A stretch of 64,000 bases of DNA from RGEC01 sp964475595 (GCA_964475595.1 CAYYXG010000003.1:1-64000); one strand, 5' to 3'. Numbered from the stretch's first letter, positions 1 to 8,965 are shown. Numbers and translations: made by a program. The notes: generated by a model not told the origin, from the letters alone.

Positions 1-62
1 GCGCGCAGCAGCCGAGGAATCGTGCTTACTCCCAATATACTGATTTTTGCGCAGAAAAACAA

Positions 63-815
63 ATGAAAAAGACGGCTTTGATAACAGGAGCATCCAGCGG
101 CATAGGGCTTGCCTGTGCGGAATTGCTGGCTGCTGCCGGATATGATCTGATACTAACTGCCCGCAGGCAAGAGCGACTGGATGAAATAAAACAACGTCTC
201 TCGGCGGCGCATGCCGTTTCCGTGCAAACCCTGCAACTGGATGTGCGCGATAAAGAACAGGTAGGAGAGGCCTTCGAAAAACTGGAGGCGCCGGATGTGC
301 TCATCAACAACGCCGGACTGGCCCTGGGGCTTTCGCATTTCTACGCCGGCGATACCGATCAGTGGGATACCATGATTGATACCAATGTGAAGGGCTTGCT
401 GTATGTGAGCCGCGCCATGGCGGAAAAAATGATTGCACGCGGATCAGGGCATATTGTGAACATTGGTTCCATTGCAGGTAAGGAAGTGTACGAAAACGGA
501 AATGTGTACTGTGCCTCCAAACATGCGGTGGATGCGCTCACCCGAGGCATGCGCATAGAACTGGCCGGCAAGGGGGTGAAAGTTACCGGTATTCATCCCG
601 GTGCGGTGGAAACCGAATTCAGCATTGTGCGTTTTGGCGGCGATGTAGAACGGGCCAAAAAAGTATACGATGGTTTCGAAAACCTAGTGGCTGCCGACAT
701 CGCCGATGCGGTGGTGTGGGCCGTTACCCGTCCCGAGCATGTAAACATCAACGACATTGTAATTATGCCCAAGGCACAGCCCGCTGCGGGTGTCATTCAC
801 CGTAAAACCACCTGA
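63..815 (+). CDS. Short-chain dehydrogenase/reductase, YdfG-like
   Basis: A 250-residue classical SDR that should use NAD(P)H to interconvert a hydroxy and a keto group on a small substrate. The cofactor motif TGASSGIG is at residues 8-15, NNAG at 82-85, the catalytic Ser near 136 and YxxxK at Tyr149/Lys153. The AR-R pattern at residues 33-35 after the second strand suits NADP preference. The overall layout resembles YdfG-type 3-hydroxy acid/serine dehydrogenases, which is inference from family likeness. Its stop codon overlaps the next gene's start by one base (TGATG), so the two are probably co-translated. The 62 bases before it hold no gene I can support. Confidence 0.9.
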   Translation: MKKTALITGASSGIGLACAELLAAAGYDLILTARRQERLDEIKQRLSAAHAVSVQTLQLDVRDKEQVGEAFEKLEAPDVLINNAGLALGLSHFYAGDTDQWDTMIDTNVKGLLYVSRAMAEKMIARGSGHIVNIGSIAGKEVYENGNVYCASKHAVDALTRGMRIELAGKGVKVTGIHPGAVETEFSIVRFGGDVERAKKVYDGFENLVAADIADAVVWAVTRPEHVNINDIVIMPKAQPAAGVIHRKTT

Positions 816-1141
816 TGAGCAACAAAAACAAGCATAAAGACGGCATTGTGTACAGCACAGATCCCAATTTTCGCTACCAAAGCGAGGATGAAGAACGCGA
901 TACCCTGCCGCCTTCACAACAATGTCTGTATTTGCGCCGTGAGGTGCGAAACGGAAAACCCACCATTGTTATCAAGGAATTTGTGGGGAAAACCGAAGAC
1001 CTGAAAGCGCTGGAAAAACAGCTCAAAAATCACTGCGGGGTGGGCGGAAGCAGCAAAGACGGCGATATCCTGATACAGGGTGAGCTGCGCGATAAAATCA
1101 AAGCATTCCTGGAGAAGCAGGGCTACAAAACCAAAGGTTAA
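815..1141 (+). CDS. SUI1/eIF1-like translation factor (YciH family)
   Basis: A 108-residue SUI1-domain protein of the bacterial YciH family, related to eukaryotic eIF1 and thought to affect start-site fidelity. The N-terminal 35 residues are polar and probably disordered. The SUI1 fold follows, with the family-typical core GVGGSSKDGDILIQGE near residues 75-90 and a C-terminal RDKIKAFLEKQGYKTKG helix. The length matches the family (about 105-115). The ATG overlaps the upstream dehydrogenase stop by one base. It converges on ruvB, whose stop lies only one base past this gene's stop. No terminator is visible between them. Confidence 0.88.
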   Translation: MSNKNKHKDGIVYSTDPNFRYQSEDEERDTLPPSQQCLYLRREVRNGKPTIVIKEFVGKTEDLKALEKQLKNHCGVGGSSKDGDILIQGELRDKIKAFLEKQGYKTKG

Positions 1142-1142
1142 C

Positions 1143-2168
1143 TTAGAACAGAGAAGGGTTATTGCCCTTGTGCTGTATGCGTCCCAGATGCTGATAGGCC
1201 AGGTGTGTGGCTTCCCGACCGCGTGCGGTACGCATGATATAGCCCTCCTGAATTAAAAAGGGTTCATATACTTCCTCAATGGTGCCGGCATCTTCGCCAA
1301 CGGCAGTAGCAATGGTATTCAGCCCTACAGGACCTCCCTTAAATTTATCGATGATGGTGGCCAGAATGCGGTTGTCCATTTCATCCAGCCCATGGGCATC
1401 AACGTTTAAGGCATTCAGGGCAATTTTGGCAATTTCCAGTGTGATGGTTCCATTGCCTTTAATTTGGGCAAAATCGCGGGTACGGCGCAGCAACGCATTG
1501 GCAATTCTGGGCGTTCCACGGCTGCGGCGGGCAATTTCATAGGAGGCCTGATCTTCTATAGGCATGTTTAAGATGGCCGAACTGCGTTTGACAATCCCGC
1601 TCAACACCTCGGCATTGTAATATTCCAGGCGGAAATTGATGCCAAAACGGGCACGGAGTGGGGCAGTGAGCAGGCCGCTTCTTGTGGTGGCACCCACCAG
1701 GGTAAACGGACTCAAATTGATTTGAACGCTGCGCGCATTGGGGCCCGTATCAATCATAATATCGATGCGGTAATCCTCCATGGCACTGTAGAGGTATTCC
1801 TCCACCACGGGGCTTAAACGGTGTATTTCGTCAATGAATAACACATCGCCTTCCTCAAGGCCGGTAAGCAGACCTGCCAGGTCTCCGGGTTTTTCGAGCA
1901 CCGGGCCGCTGGTAATTTTCATGCTGCTGCCCAGTTCGTTGGCTACAATATGGCTAAGGGTGGTTTTTCCCAAACCGGGAGGGCCGTGCAGCAATACATG
2001 GTCAAGCGCATCGCCGCGCATGCGGGCTGCTTGCACAAACACCTGAAGGTTCTCCAGAATTTGGGGCTGACCGGAAAAATCCTCAAAAGACTGGGGCCGC
2101 AATACTTTTTCAATTTCGCGCTCTGCCTTGTTAAGATGGTCTTTTTCCGGATCCAGATTGGGGTTCAT
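1143..2168 (-). CDS. ruvB: Holliday junction branch migration helicase RuvB
   Basis: RuvB is the AAA+ motor that drives branch migration of Holliday junctions with RuvA. The 341-residue product has Walker A GPPGLGKTT at 62-70, Walker B LFIDEIH near 110-116, the sensor/arginine segment GATTRSGLLTAPLRARFG and the C-terminal winged helix (DAGTIEEVYEPFLIQEGYIMRTARGR). This is the usual full length. It starts 25 bases after the corrected dapA stop, so it is very likely the last gene of a leftward DUF6913-dapA-ruvB operon. Confidence 0.97.
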   Translation of the reverse strand: MNPNLDPEKDHLNKAEREIEKVLRPQSFEDFSGQPQILENLQVFVQAARMRGDALDHVLLHGPPGLGKTTLSHIVANELGSSMKITSGPVLEKPGDLAGLLTGLEEGDVLFIDEIHRLSPVVEEYLYSAMEDYRIDIMIDTGPNARSVQINLSPFTLVGATTRSGLLTAPLRARFGINFRLEYYNAEVLSGIVKRSSAILNMPIEDQASYEIARRSRGTPRIANALLRRTRDFAQIKGNGTITLEIAKIALNALNVDAHGLDEMDNRILATIIDKFKGGPVGLNTIATAVGEDAGTIEEVYEPFLIQEGYIMRTARGREATHLAYQHLGRIQHKGNNPSLF

Positions 2169-2193
2169 CGGTTTACTGCAATATACGAAAAAA

Positions 2194-3218
2194 TCACCGG
2201 ATTACCAAATTTCTGAGGCGTTTTTCAACGGCTTCACTCACAGGCCACAGTGGCTGACGAACCACGTTTTCGCAAAGTCCCATTTCATTCAGCATCACCT
2301 TAATACCCCCCGGACTGCCATCGGCAAATATGGCCAGGGCCCCTTCCAATATGGTGTTATGAAGTTTTCTGGCTTCATCCCAGTTTTTATTAAGGGCNNN
2401 NNNNNNNNNNNNNNNNNNNNNNNNNNNNNNNNNNNNNNNNNNNNNNNNNNNNNNNNNNNNNNNNNNNNNNNNNNNNNNNNNNNNNNNNNNNNNNNNNCTT
2501 CCAATATGGTGTTATGAAGTTTTCTGGCTTCATCCCAGTTTTTATTAAGGGCAGCTTTTACCATGCCGCTAAATTGCTTCGGGAATGCATGGTTGATTAC
2601 AGAAATAATCCCCGATGCGCCGCATGCCAGCATGGGGAAGGTGAGGGCATCATCCCCGCTGATTACGAGGAAATTGTCGGGTTTGCGGTTTAGCAATTGC
2701 ATAACCTGTTCCATATTGCCGCTTGCTTCTTTGGTAGCGACCATGTTAGGCAATTCGGCAATGCGACATTGGGTTTCCCAGGTCATGTTGCTGCCGGTGC
2801 GGCCCGGAACATTGTAAATGATGATGGGCAAAGGTGCGATGTCTGCTATGGCTTTGTAGTGGTGATAAATGCCTTCCTGATTGGGTTTGTTGTAGTAGGG
2901 AGATACGCTTAGAATGGCGCTAAATCCTCGAAGATCCGCATGTTGCATTTTGTCGCACACCGCTGCTGTATGGTTGCCACCTATACCCAATACCAAGGGC
3001 AAACGACCGTTGTTGGCCTCGCGTATGGTGTCAATCACAAGCTGTTTTTCAGCCTCCGACAAGGTGGCGCTTTCGCCGGTGGTGCCCAGCACCACAAAAT
3101 AATCGGTTCCGTTTGCAATCTGATGCTCTACAATGGCAGCAAGGGATTCAGTATCTATGCTGTAATCCTTTTTGAACGGGGTTATCAGTGCGGTTCCGGT
3201 TCCTATAATTTCTTTCAT
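2194..3218 (-). CDS. dapA: 4-hydroxy-tetrahydrodipicolinate synthase DapA (interrupted by an assembly gap)
   Basis: DapA condenses pyruvate with aspartate semialdehyde in lysine and diaminopimelate synthesis. Visible family motifs are GTTGE, the Tyr motif YNVPGRTG and the Schiff-base lysine in ATKEASGN. A 100-N run with a 55-bp duplicated flank lies inside the gene. Read straight through, the frame shifts and the C-terminus is nonsense. If one 55-bp copy and the Ns are removed (155 bases), the frame continues into GALAIFADGSPGGIK and VVRQPLWPVSEAVEKRL and stops at 2194-2196. That gives 289 residues, the normal DapA length and a family-typical C-terminus. The gene is therefore intact in the organism. 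It lies between DUF6913 and ruvB. Confidence 0.93.
2343..2397. repeat. Left copy of 55-bp duplication flanking the scaffold gap
   Basis: This copy starts CTTCCAATATGG, ends TTATTAAGGGC and is identical over 55 bases to 2498-2552. A k-mer-sized exact overlap at two contig ends is the usual mark of contigs that should have been merged. Confidence 0.95.
2398..2497. other. 100-N scaffold gap (assembly artefact)
   Basis: Exactly 100 Ns, the conventional placeholder for a gap of unknown size. The flanking 55-bp identity and the restored dapA frame indicate that no sequence is missing. Confidence 0.95.
2498..2552. repeat. Right copy of 55-bp duplication flanking the scaffold gap
   Basis: Identical to 2343-2397. 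Only one copy is expected in the real chromosome, because a single copy gives an uninterrupted 289-codon dapA. Confidence 0.95.
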
Positions 3219-3228
3219 GGGTATAGAA

Positions 3229-3768
3229 TTAACCTATTTTGTGCAGGTAATGTTTCAAATCGTTGATATACGCTTCCATGCTGTCTGATGCAGGGTTGCC
3301 CAGCAAAATGTCGTAAAACGGCAAAGATTTTTCACGGTGAAAACCAATGCGACAGGTGGCATTGGTGAGCCCGGCAATGCTTTTTAATGCCAGTCGCCCA
3401 TCCATATTCAGGTTGATAAAATAATCAAACCGTTTGGCCAATAACTTTTTTACCGGGGCAGTTTTGGGTAAGCCAAAAGCGTTGAAATCAGTTTTCATTA
3501 GATGCACATGGCTGTCCATTTCAAATAACCGTCCTTTTTCACGCTTGTTGGCATGATGGTAAACCACGGTCTCAATATTTTTGCCCTCTTTTTTGAGAAA
3601 ATCCAGAAAAGCATTGATGTGGCGTGCATCTGTTTCCCACTGGGAATCATCCCAGCATACCAGGATATCGGAGGCCTTTTCAAAAGAACTGATCAGTCGG
3701 ATACGCTCCTTTTCTTTGCTGCGCTTGTTCAACAACCGCACTCCAATAGTGGTTTTTACGCCCGACAT
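3229..3768 (-). CDS. DUF6913-like conserved Bacteroidota protein
   Basis: A 179-residue cytosolic protein of unknown biochemical role. It resembles a small family (DUF6913) found only in Bacteroidota and often encoded beside ligA and dapA, as here. Visible features are a basic N-terminus (NKRSKEKERIR), a central Rossmann-like pattern (ILVCWDDSQWETDARHINAFLDFL) and a conserved-looking end (FDYFINLNMDGRLALKSIAGLTNATCRIG). No catalytic motif is obvious. It is the first gene of the leftward operon with dapA and ruvB, with 10 bases between its stop and the dapA start. A TAnnTTTG box lies just upstream. Confidence 0.75.
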   Translation of the reverse strand: MSGVKTTIGVRLLNKRSKEKERIRLISSFEKASDILVCWDDSQWETDARHINAFLDFLKKEGKNIETVVYHHANKREKGRLFEMDSHVHLMKTDFNAFGLPKTAPVKKLLAKRFDYFINLNMDGRLALKSIAGLTNATCRIGFHREKSLPFYDILLGNPASDSMEAYINDLKHYLHKIG

Positions 3769-3777
3769 AAGTTAAAG

Positions 3778-3785
3778 CAAATCTA
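3778..3785 (-). promoter_or_regulatory. Bacteroidota -7 box (TAGATTTG) for DUF6913-dapA-ruvB
   Basis: A minus-strand TAGATTTG matches the Bacteroidota TAnnTTTG element, 9 bases before the DUF6913 start codon. No clear -33 TTTG was recognised. Confidence 0.5.
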
Positions 3786-3823
3786 ACAAAAAGGAAAACT
3801 AAACAATAGACGCTTTATCCCCA

Positions 3824-5887
3824 TTAAAATAGTGTGGTTTGCGCCGGTTTATCGAGTTTTTCGGTACTGGAAGGGACAGGGTTTTCGCCAATCATGTTTA
3901 CCAAATCATCTTCTGAAATGATTTTTACACCCAGCTGTGTGGCTTTCTCGAGTTTGGCAGGTCCCATGCCTTCGCCTGCAAGTAGGTAATCGGTTTTGCT
4001 GCTTACACTGCCACTGCATTTTCCACCTTGGGCCTCAATGATATCTTTGGCTTCATCACGACTGAATTTGCTGAAAACACCACTGATCACAAATATGAGT
4101 CCGGTCAATGCCGTACCTCCCTGCGCATTCTCTTTAACTGCTGATTCCATTTGCAGTCCTGCTGCTTTTAGCTTATCCACCAGTTTTCGATGCTCAGGTT
4201 CTGCAAAGTAGTTTACCAAACTCTCTGCAATAACTTCCCCAATCTCGTCAATGCTAGTCAGGGTTTCTTTATCTGCCGCCATTAGGGTTTCAATATTTCC
4301 AATTGATTGGGCCAGTTTCTTGGCTACGGTTTCACCAATGTGCCTTATACCCATCCCGAATAATACCCGTTCAAAGGGGATATTTTTACTTTGCTGAATA
4401 CCATCAATGATGTTTTGGGCTGATTTTTCACCCATGCGATCCAGTTGTAGCAAATCGGTAGTTTTCAATCCATATAAATCGGAAATATCTTTGACCAAGC
4501 CATTATTGTAAAGGGTTTTAGCCATTTCGCTGCCGATGCTGTCAATATTCATGGCCTTGCGAGCCACAAAATGTTCAATTTTACCAATTACCTGGGGTGC
4601 ACATCCATCTTCATTCGGACAATAATGTTGTGCTTCATTTTCTTTTCTGACGAGGGCTGAGCCACATTCCGGGCAATGGGTGATGTAGGCGGTGGGTTGG
4701 CTGTTTTCAGGCCGTTGTGAAAAATCAACCCCCGTAATCTTGGGGATGATTTCACCGCCCTTTTCTACAAAAACCATATCGCCCACCCGAACATCCAGCC
4801 GTTCAATTTCGTTGGCATTATGCAAACTGGCCCTTTTTACGGTGGTGCCTAGCAGAAAAACGGGCTCCAGTTCCGCTACAGGAGTAATGGCGCCGGTTCT
4901 TCCCACTTGATACGTAATATCGAGCAGTCGGGTTGTGGCGCTTTCGGTTTGGAACTTATAGGCAATGGCCCATCGGGGAACCTTGGCGGTGTAGCCGAGT
5001 TCTTCTTGCAGCGCAAGAGAGTTTACTTTAATAACCACACCATCAGTATCAAATCCTAGGTCATGCCGTTTTTTATCCCATTTATCCAAAAAACGGATAA
5101 CCTCGTCAATCCCCTTGCAAACTTCAGTTGTTTCAGCGGTTTTGAGCCCCCAAGAGCGGGCTGCTTCGATGCATTCGGCATGGGTTTTATAGGGTAAGTT
5201 ATCACCCAGCAAATGGTAGAGGGTTATATCCAATGGTCTTTTGGCCACTTCGGCAGAATCCTTTAATTTAAGACTTCCACTCGCCACATTGCGGGGATTT
5301 GCATAGGCCGGTTCACCAACAGCTATTCTGTCGCGGTTGAGTTTTTCAAAACCCTTGCGGTGCATAAAGATTTCACCTCGTATTTCAAATTCAGACGGGA
5401 AATTGCCATGCAAGTCTGTGTTAAGACTGCGAATGGTTCGTACATTGGCAGTCACATCGTCGCCCTGCACACCATCGCCCCGCGTAACGGCTTGAACAAG
5501 CTTGCCATTTTCGTAAAAAAGTGAAATGGCGAGGCCATCAATTTTAAGTTCGCACACGTATTCAATTTCACCCCCAATGGCCTTTTGAATTCGGTTGTCA
5601 AATTCGCGAAGCTCAGTTTCGTTGTAGGTATTGCCCAGTGAAAGCATTCGCCTACGGTGCTTTACGGTTTCAAATTCGTTGATAATCCCACCACCTACCA
5701 TACGGGTGGGGCTGTCTGTATGGGCCAGATCCGGAAACTGCGTTTCCAGGTATTCGAGTTGTTTCAGCAGTCGGTCGAATTCCAGGTCTGAAATGGTGGG
5801 CTCCGAAAGCACGTAATAGCGATAGTTGTGTTCCTTGAGGGTGGAGGTAAGTTCGTCAATTTGCAGTTTGGCCTGTGCTTTGTCCAT
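3824..5887 (-). CDS. ligA: NAD-dependent DNA ligase LigA
   Basis: LigA seals DNA nicks using NAD. The product is 687 residues, the normal size. The adenylation motif KIDG is at residues 115-118. The OB-fold region follows, with a zinc finger (HCPECGSALVRK...HYCPNEDGC), helix-hairpin-helix repeats (LLQLDRMGEKSAQNIIDGI, FGMGIRHIGETVAKKL) and a C-terminal BRCT domain (ISGVFSKFSRDEAKDIIEAQGGK). It is transcribed leftward toward DUF6913, from which it is separated by 55 bases containing that gene's promoter, so it is probably its own unit. Confidence 0.97.
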   Translation of the reverse strand: MDKAQAKLQIDELTSTLKEHNYRYYVLSEPTISDLEFDRLLKQLEYLETQFPDLAHTDSPTRMVGGGIINEFETVKHRRRMLSLGNTYNETELREFDNRIQKAIGGEIEYVCELKIDGLAISLFYENGKLVQAVTRGDGVQGDDVTANVRTIRSLNTDLHGNFPSEFEIRGEIFMHRKGFEKLNRDRIAVGEPAYANPRNVASGSLKLKDSAEVAKRPLDITLYHLLGDNLPYKTHAECIEAARSWGLKTAETTEVCKGIDEVIRFLDKWDKKRHDLGFDTDGVVIKVNSLALQEELGYTAKVPRWAIAYKFQTESATTRLLDITYQVGRTGAITPVAELEPVFLLGTTVKRASLHNANEIERLDVRVGDMVFVEKGGEIIPKITGVDFSQRPENSQPTAYITHCPECGSALVRKENEAQHYCPNEDGCAPQVIGKIEHFVARKAMNIDSIGSEMAKTLYNNGLVKDISDLYGLKTTDLLQLDRMGEKSAQNIIDGIQQSKNIPFERVLFGMGIRHIGETVAKKLAQSIGNIETLMAADKETLTSIDEIGEVIAESLVNYFAEPEHRKLVDKLKAAGLQMESAVKENAQGGTALTGLIFVISGVFSKFSRDEAKDIIEAQGGKCSGSVSSKTDYLLAGEGMGPAKLEKATQLGVKIISEDDLVNMIGENPVPSSTEKLDKPAQTTLF

Positions 5888-5894
5888 TTCGTCT

Positions 5895-5902
5895 CAAAAA
5901 TA
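5895..5902 (-). promoter_or_regulatory. Bacteroidota -7 box (TATTTTTG) for ligA
   Basis: A minus-strand TATTTTTG lies 7 bases before the ligA ATG and fits the TAnnTTTG consensus. The predicted leader is only a few bases long. Confidence 0.5.
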
Positions 5903-5969
5903 CGAATGAAAAGCCCGATTTTAAGACGTTTTTAGCGGTAATGTGGATTATTTTAAAGAAGTTTGTAGG

Positions 5970-6467
5970 ATGAAAATCACCCCCGATACCGTGGTGAGTG
6001 TTACTTACACCCTCACCCTTGACAATGGCGCCATAGCCGATGAGGCCGATGCGCAACAGCCCTTTTTGTTTATTCATGGCATTGGCCAGACGCTACCTGC
6101 ATTCGACGATGCGTTAAATGGTTTGTCGGCCGGCGATACATTTCAGTTTTCCCTCACTGCAGATCAGGCCTATGGCAATCCCAATGCCGATTGGCTGATA
6201 AGTATTCCGCGTTCAGTTTTCTCCGGACCCGATGTACCTGCTGATATTCTGCATCTGGGTGCTATCCTTCCCATGCAGGATCAAAACGGCAATCCCATGG
6301 ATGGCAAGGTGGTAGAGATTACCGATGAGAATGTGAAAATGGATTTTAACCATCCACTAGCCGGTGAGGCGCTGCATTTCAAAGGTACAGTGGTGGAAGT
6401 TCGTGCTGCCAGTGCCGAAGAGCTTGATCATGGCCATGTTCATGGTCCGGGCGGTCATCACCATTGA
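5970..6467 (+). CDS. FKBP-type peptidyl-prolyl isomerase, SlyD-like
   Basis: A 165-residue SlyD-family prolyl isomerase and chaperone. The split FKBP domain frames an insert-in-flap segment. The N-terminal strand is VSVTYTLTLDNGAIADEA, the flap entry is GIGQTLPAFDDALNGLSAGD, and the return strand is KMDFNHPLAGEALHFKGTVVEV. A metal-binding His-rich tail (DHGHVHGPGGHHH) ends the protein, as in SlyD. An in-frame ATG at 5943 would add nine residues (MDYFKEVCR). I chose 5970 because the SlyD-type N-terminus begins there and the extension is unlike the family. It is divergent from ligA. Confidence 0.9.
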   Translation: MKITPDTVVSVTYTLTLDNGAIADEADAQQPFLFIHGIGQTLPAFDDALNGLSAGDTFQFSLTADQAYGNPNADWLISIPRSVFSGPDVPADILHLGAILPMQDQNGNPMDGKVVEITDENVKMDFNHPLAGEALHFKGTVVEVRAASAEELDHGHVHGPGGHHH

Positions 6468-6471
6468 TGCA

Positions 6472-7710
6472 TCAGAAATTCATCTGTGCCTGAATCCTAA
6501 GCAGCTGGCCTTTTTGGCGGTTGTTTCTTACTGCATAGTCCTCAAACCTTCGGTCTGATACGGTATACATCATAACCAGTTCGAAGTTTTTGCTTGGTTG
6601 CCATTCGGCACCCACTTCAAATTCTCGTACTCGGTAACTTCTGGCATCTATTTCATGCTTTTTTCCTCCGTCATAGGCCTGAAACCTGATGAAAGGAATG
6701 AGGGTTTGCTGCTTGTTTTTGAGCATGTAGGAAAGGGTTACATAGCCGCCCTGAAGTCTGCGGGTTTCTACCGAATCAGTGAGGGGGTTGAATTGAGGTC
6801 CTTCTCCTACATTGTATTCGGCCAATATACCGAGCGGTTTGGGATAAACCACCAATGTGCCTGCAACCCTTTGGTCTAAATATTCGCTGTTTATGGCCTT
6901 TTTGGTTTTTGAATTGGTAGATAGCAAAACAAACTTCCCGGTATAGGCCTGTATGCCGGGCTCAATGATTTGATTGCCCAAAGCAAAGGGATAACTCAGT
7001 CGGCTAACCAGGTGAGGGCTGTTGTTTCTCTCCGTTTGATTGGCAGTTTGACCGTTGTATGCGCCAAAAGCAAAAACACCGTAATCTCCTGAACCCTTTA
7101 ACCCGCTCCTGACCAAATCGCTGAAAACCTTGCGTGTTTTGGTTGGCGCCCAGTAAAAAAATGCTCCAAGGTCACGTTCATTGGCAACAGCGCTGTTTAA
7201 GGCATCATTCCGATCAAGGGGTAATCTGTTCTGGCTGGATTGCATGTTTTCAAAACCAAACGGAACCTTGCTTTGCCCAATTCTTAAGCGGTATTGATTA
7301 TTTTTATCAAAACCAAGGTCAAAATAAGCATCCCTCACCTGGGCAACGTGTCCTGTAGTTCCTGCTGAGGATACAAAATCCGGTTGCACATAGAAGTAAA
7401 CTTGTTTAGATATTTGGCCAAAGAAAATAATGCGCATTCGTCTGATAAAGAAACCACCGTCTTTTCCCCAGGACTTATCGCATTGTTCGCACTTTAAATT
7501 GGGATTTGTTTCAAACAGGCGATTGTATCTCACCTGCATGTAGCCCCTCACACTTATTTTGTCTGTCCAGTTGCCGGGTTTGGTTGCGGTTTTTAAGATG
7601 TTTGCAGTGTCTGATGTTGGTTTTTCTGACTGAGCATGAGCATTTGCTATCGGCACTATGGTCATAGCAGTTAAGCAAATATTTATAATATATTTATTTA
7701 ATGTTAACAC
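6472..7710 (-). CDS. Phosphate-selective porin O/P-like outer membrane protein
   Basis: A 412-residue outer-membrane beta-barrel of the OprO/OprP (porin O and P) family, probably admitting phosphate or another anion. Features are a signal peptide (residues 1-27, ending NAHAQ), the family-typical start GYMQVRYN, a CEQCDKSWG insertion, RRMRIIFFGQISKQVYFYVQPDF, and alternating amphipathic strands to a terminal aromatic residue (MNF). The start is GTG at 7708-7710. The first in-frame ATG would remove most of the signal peptide. Two near-identical octamers, TGTTAACA at 7702-7709 and AGTTAACA at 7756-7763, lie at and before the start; their role is unknown. The gene converges on slyD with 4 bases between stops. 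Confidence 0.87.
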   Translation of the reverse strand: MLTLNKYIINICLTAMTIVPIANAHAQSEKPTSDTANILKTATKPGNWTDKISVRGYMQVRYNRLFETNPNLKCEQCDKSWGKDGGFFIRRMRIIFFGQISKQVYFYVQPDFVSSAGTTGHVAQVRDAYFDLGFDKNNQYRLRIGQSKVPFGFENMQSSQNRLPLDRNDALNSAVANERDLGAFFYWAPTKTRKVFSDLVRSGLKGSGDYGVFAFGAYNGQTANQTERNNSPHLVSRLSYPFALGNQIIEPGIQAYTGKFVLLSTNSKTKKAINSEYLDQRVAGTLVVYPKPLGILAEYNVGEGPQFNPLTDSVETRRLQGGYVTLSYMLKNKQQTLIPFIRFQAYDGGKKHEIDARSYRVREFEVGAEWQPSKNFELVMMYTVSDRRFEDYAVRNNRQKGQLLRIQAQMNF

Positions 7711-7810
7711 AAGTGCAAAATAAGATTAACCCAAAGTTTCAATATGTTATCTTAAAGTTAACAATAGATTAAAGCTTTGTAAATAGGGTTTTTCTGATTG
7801 TGCTTGTGAA

Positions 7811-8953
7811 TTATCGAGATCCGGTCTTAAAATATTCGGTTTTTAGCCAATAAGCATATATGGGATCTAACAGGAACAATCCTTTTCCCATGTCATCGAT
7901 GATTTCTTTATCCATCAAGGCCTTTCTGATTCGGATCACATTGGCCGAAGTACCCAAACGGTATTGGTCTATTGTCTTTTTTGATGATAATTGTTGTTGG
8001 TTTTCAATCACCGCTTTCAAGAAGTTAACGTGTGTGGTGGTCAGATCATCGGTTATCATCTGAAACAACAGACTCAGCTGTTGGCTGATAGATTCGTGTG
8101 CCGACAATATGTTTTGAAGATTGCAGGTGCCTTTGGTGCGCAGCCAGGTTTGCTGGGCCAGTTGCTGGGTGTAGTAGGGGTGACATTCACATAGTTCGGC
8201 AATTTTACCTGCCAGTTCCGGGGTGATTTTCTTTTGTGTATCGGCAAAACGTTTAACGATGAATTTCTTCCAGTCGGCTAGCTTTATTTTTTCCAGAAAT
8301 ATCAGGTCTCCAAATTTGTAAAACGGCATGGAGGGTTTGGTGAATACATCCATCATCATGTGTCTTTTACTGCCATACAGGCAATAGGTTACATGCTTGT
8401 GCCGCTGCCATACAGCACGCAGTTTTTTTTGGAAATCCAACGCATGCTCAAAATTGCCAATGTTCTGGAATTCATCAATGCAAATGATAATTTTGATGTT
8501 TTTTCGGGCTGCGATTTTTTCAGCTAAGTTTAAAATGTCTGTGGGGTCTTTCCGTATTTCTTCCCAGTCAAGACTTAATGATATTTCCTGGTTTTGATCT
8601 CCAGCCAGGCTTATTTTGGGGATGAATTTCCCAATAAGTTCCCTTGCAGTTTCAACAAACTCGCTGACTTTACCGGATGTTGCGGCTATTACTGCCTGCG
8701 AAAGCTGCTCATAAAACTCCTCCTGACTGCGGGTATTGAACATGTCAAAAGAGCATGTTCGGATTTTTCGTGACTCGATTTTCTCGGTGGCCTTCAGTAC
8801 CAGAGAAGATTTGCCCCAGCGCCGGGGAGATATGAGGATGGTGTTGATGCCCGAACGGAAGTTTTGCATCAGGTATTCAAGATCTTCAGTGCGGTTTGTG
8901 AATTCTGTTTCTGTGGCCAGTCTTCCAAATACAAAGGGAGCTCTCTTATCCAT
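7811..8953 (-). CDS. STAND/PF01637-like P-loop ATPase
   Basis: A 380-residue protein resembling the archaeal-type ATPase family (PF01637) in the STAND group. The unusual P-loop SPRRWGKSSL is at residues 42-51, and Walker B IIICIDEFQNI is near 155-165. The arginine-rich P-loop with Trp is characteristic of this family. The C-terminal third (from about 290) looks like a winged helix (NVIRIRKALMDKEIIDDMGKGLFLLDPIYAYWLK). Such ATPases are often multicopy and mobile in Bacteroidota, but their substrates are mostly unknown. The promoter region consists of four 15-bp tandem repeats, which suggests tight regulation. It lies just downstream of dnaE on the same strand but appears to have its own promoter. 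Confidence 0.85.
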   Translation of the reverse strand: MDKRAPFVFGRLATETEFTNRTEDLEYLMQNFRSGINTILISPRRWGKSSLVLKATEKIESRKIRTCSFDMFNTRSQEEFYEQLSQAVIAATSGKVSEFVETARELIGKFIPKISLAGDQNQEISLSLDWEEIRKDPTDILNLAEKIAARKNIKIIICIDEFQNIGNFEHALDFQKKLRAVWQRHKHVTYCLYGSKRHMMMDVFTKPSMPFYKFGDLIFLEKIKLADWKKFIVKRFADTQKKITPELAGKIAELCECHPYYTQQLAQQTWLRTKGTCNLQNILSAHESISQQLSLLFQMITDDLTTTHVNFLKAVIENQQQLSSKKTIDQYRLGTSANVIRIRKALMDKEIIDDMGKGLFLLDPIYAYWLKTEYFKTGSR

Positions 8954-8957
8954 ACCA

Positions 8958-8965
8958 CAAAGTTA
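8958..8965 (-). promoter_or_regulatory. Bacteroidota -7 box (TAACTTTG) for the ATPase gene
   Basis: A minus-strand TAACTTTG lies 4 bases before the ATG and overlaps the most divergent of the 15-bp repeats. The expected transcript would be leaderless. Confidence 0.5.

Noticed and set aside
1..62. Start of a leftward gene at the window edge
   Set aside because: No start codon or protein-like frame can be supported in 62 bases.
2295..3218. dapA as a truncated or frameshifted pseudogene with an aberrant C-terminus
   Set aside because: The frame break is caused entirely by the N-gap and duplicated 55-mer; collapsing them gives a normal DapA.
3824..5887. ligA, ruvB and dapA neighbourhood as a mobile or defence island
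   Set aside because: All are core genes in an order usual for Bacteroidota, with no transfer signs.
7702..7763. Paired GTTAAC octamers before the phosphate porin as a Pho box
   Set aside because: Only two A+T-rich palindromes 54 bases apart, one overlapping the start codon; too little to call a regulator site.
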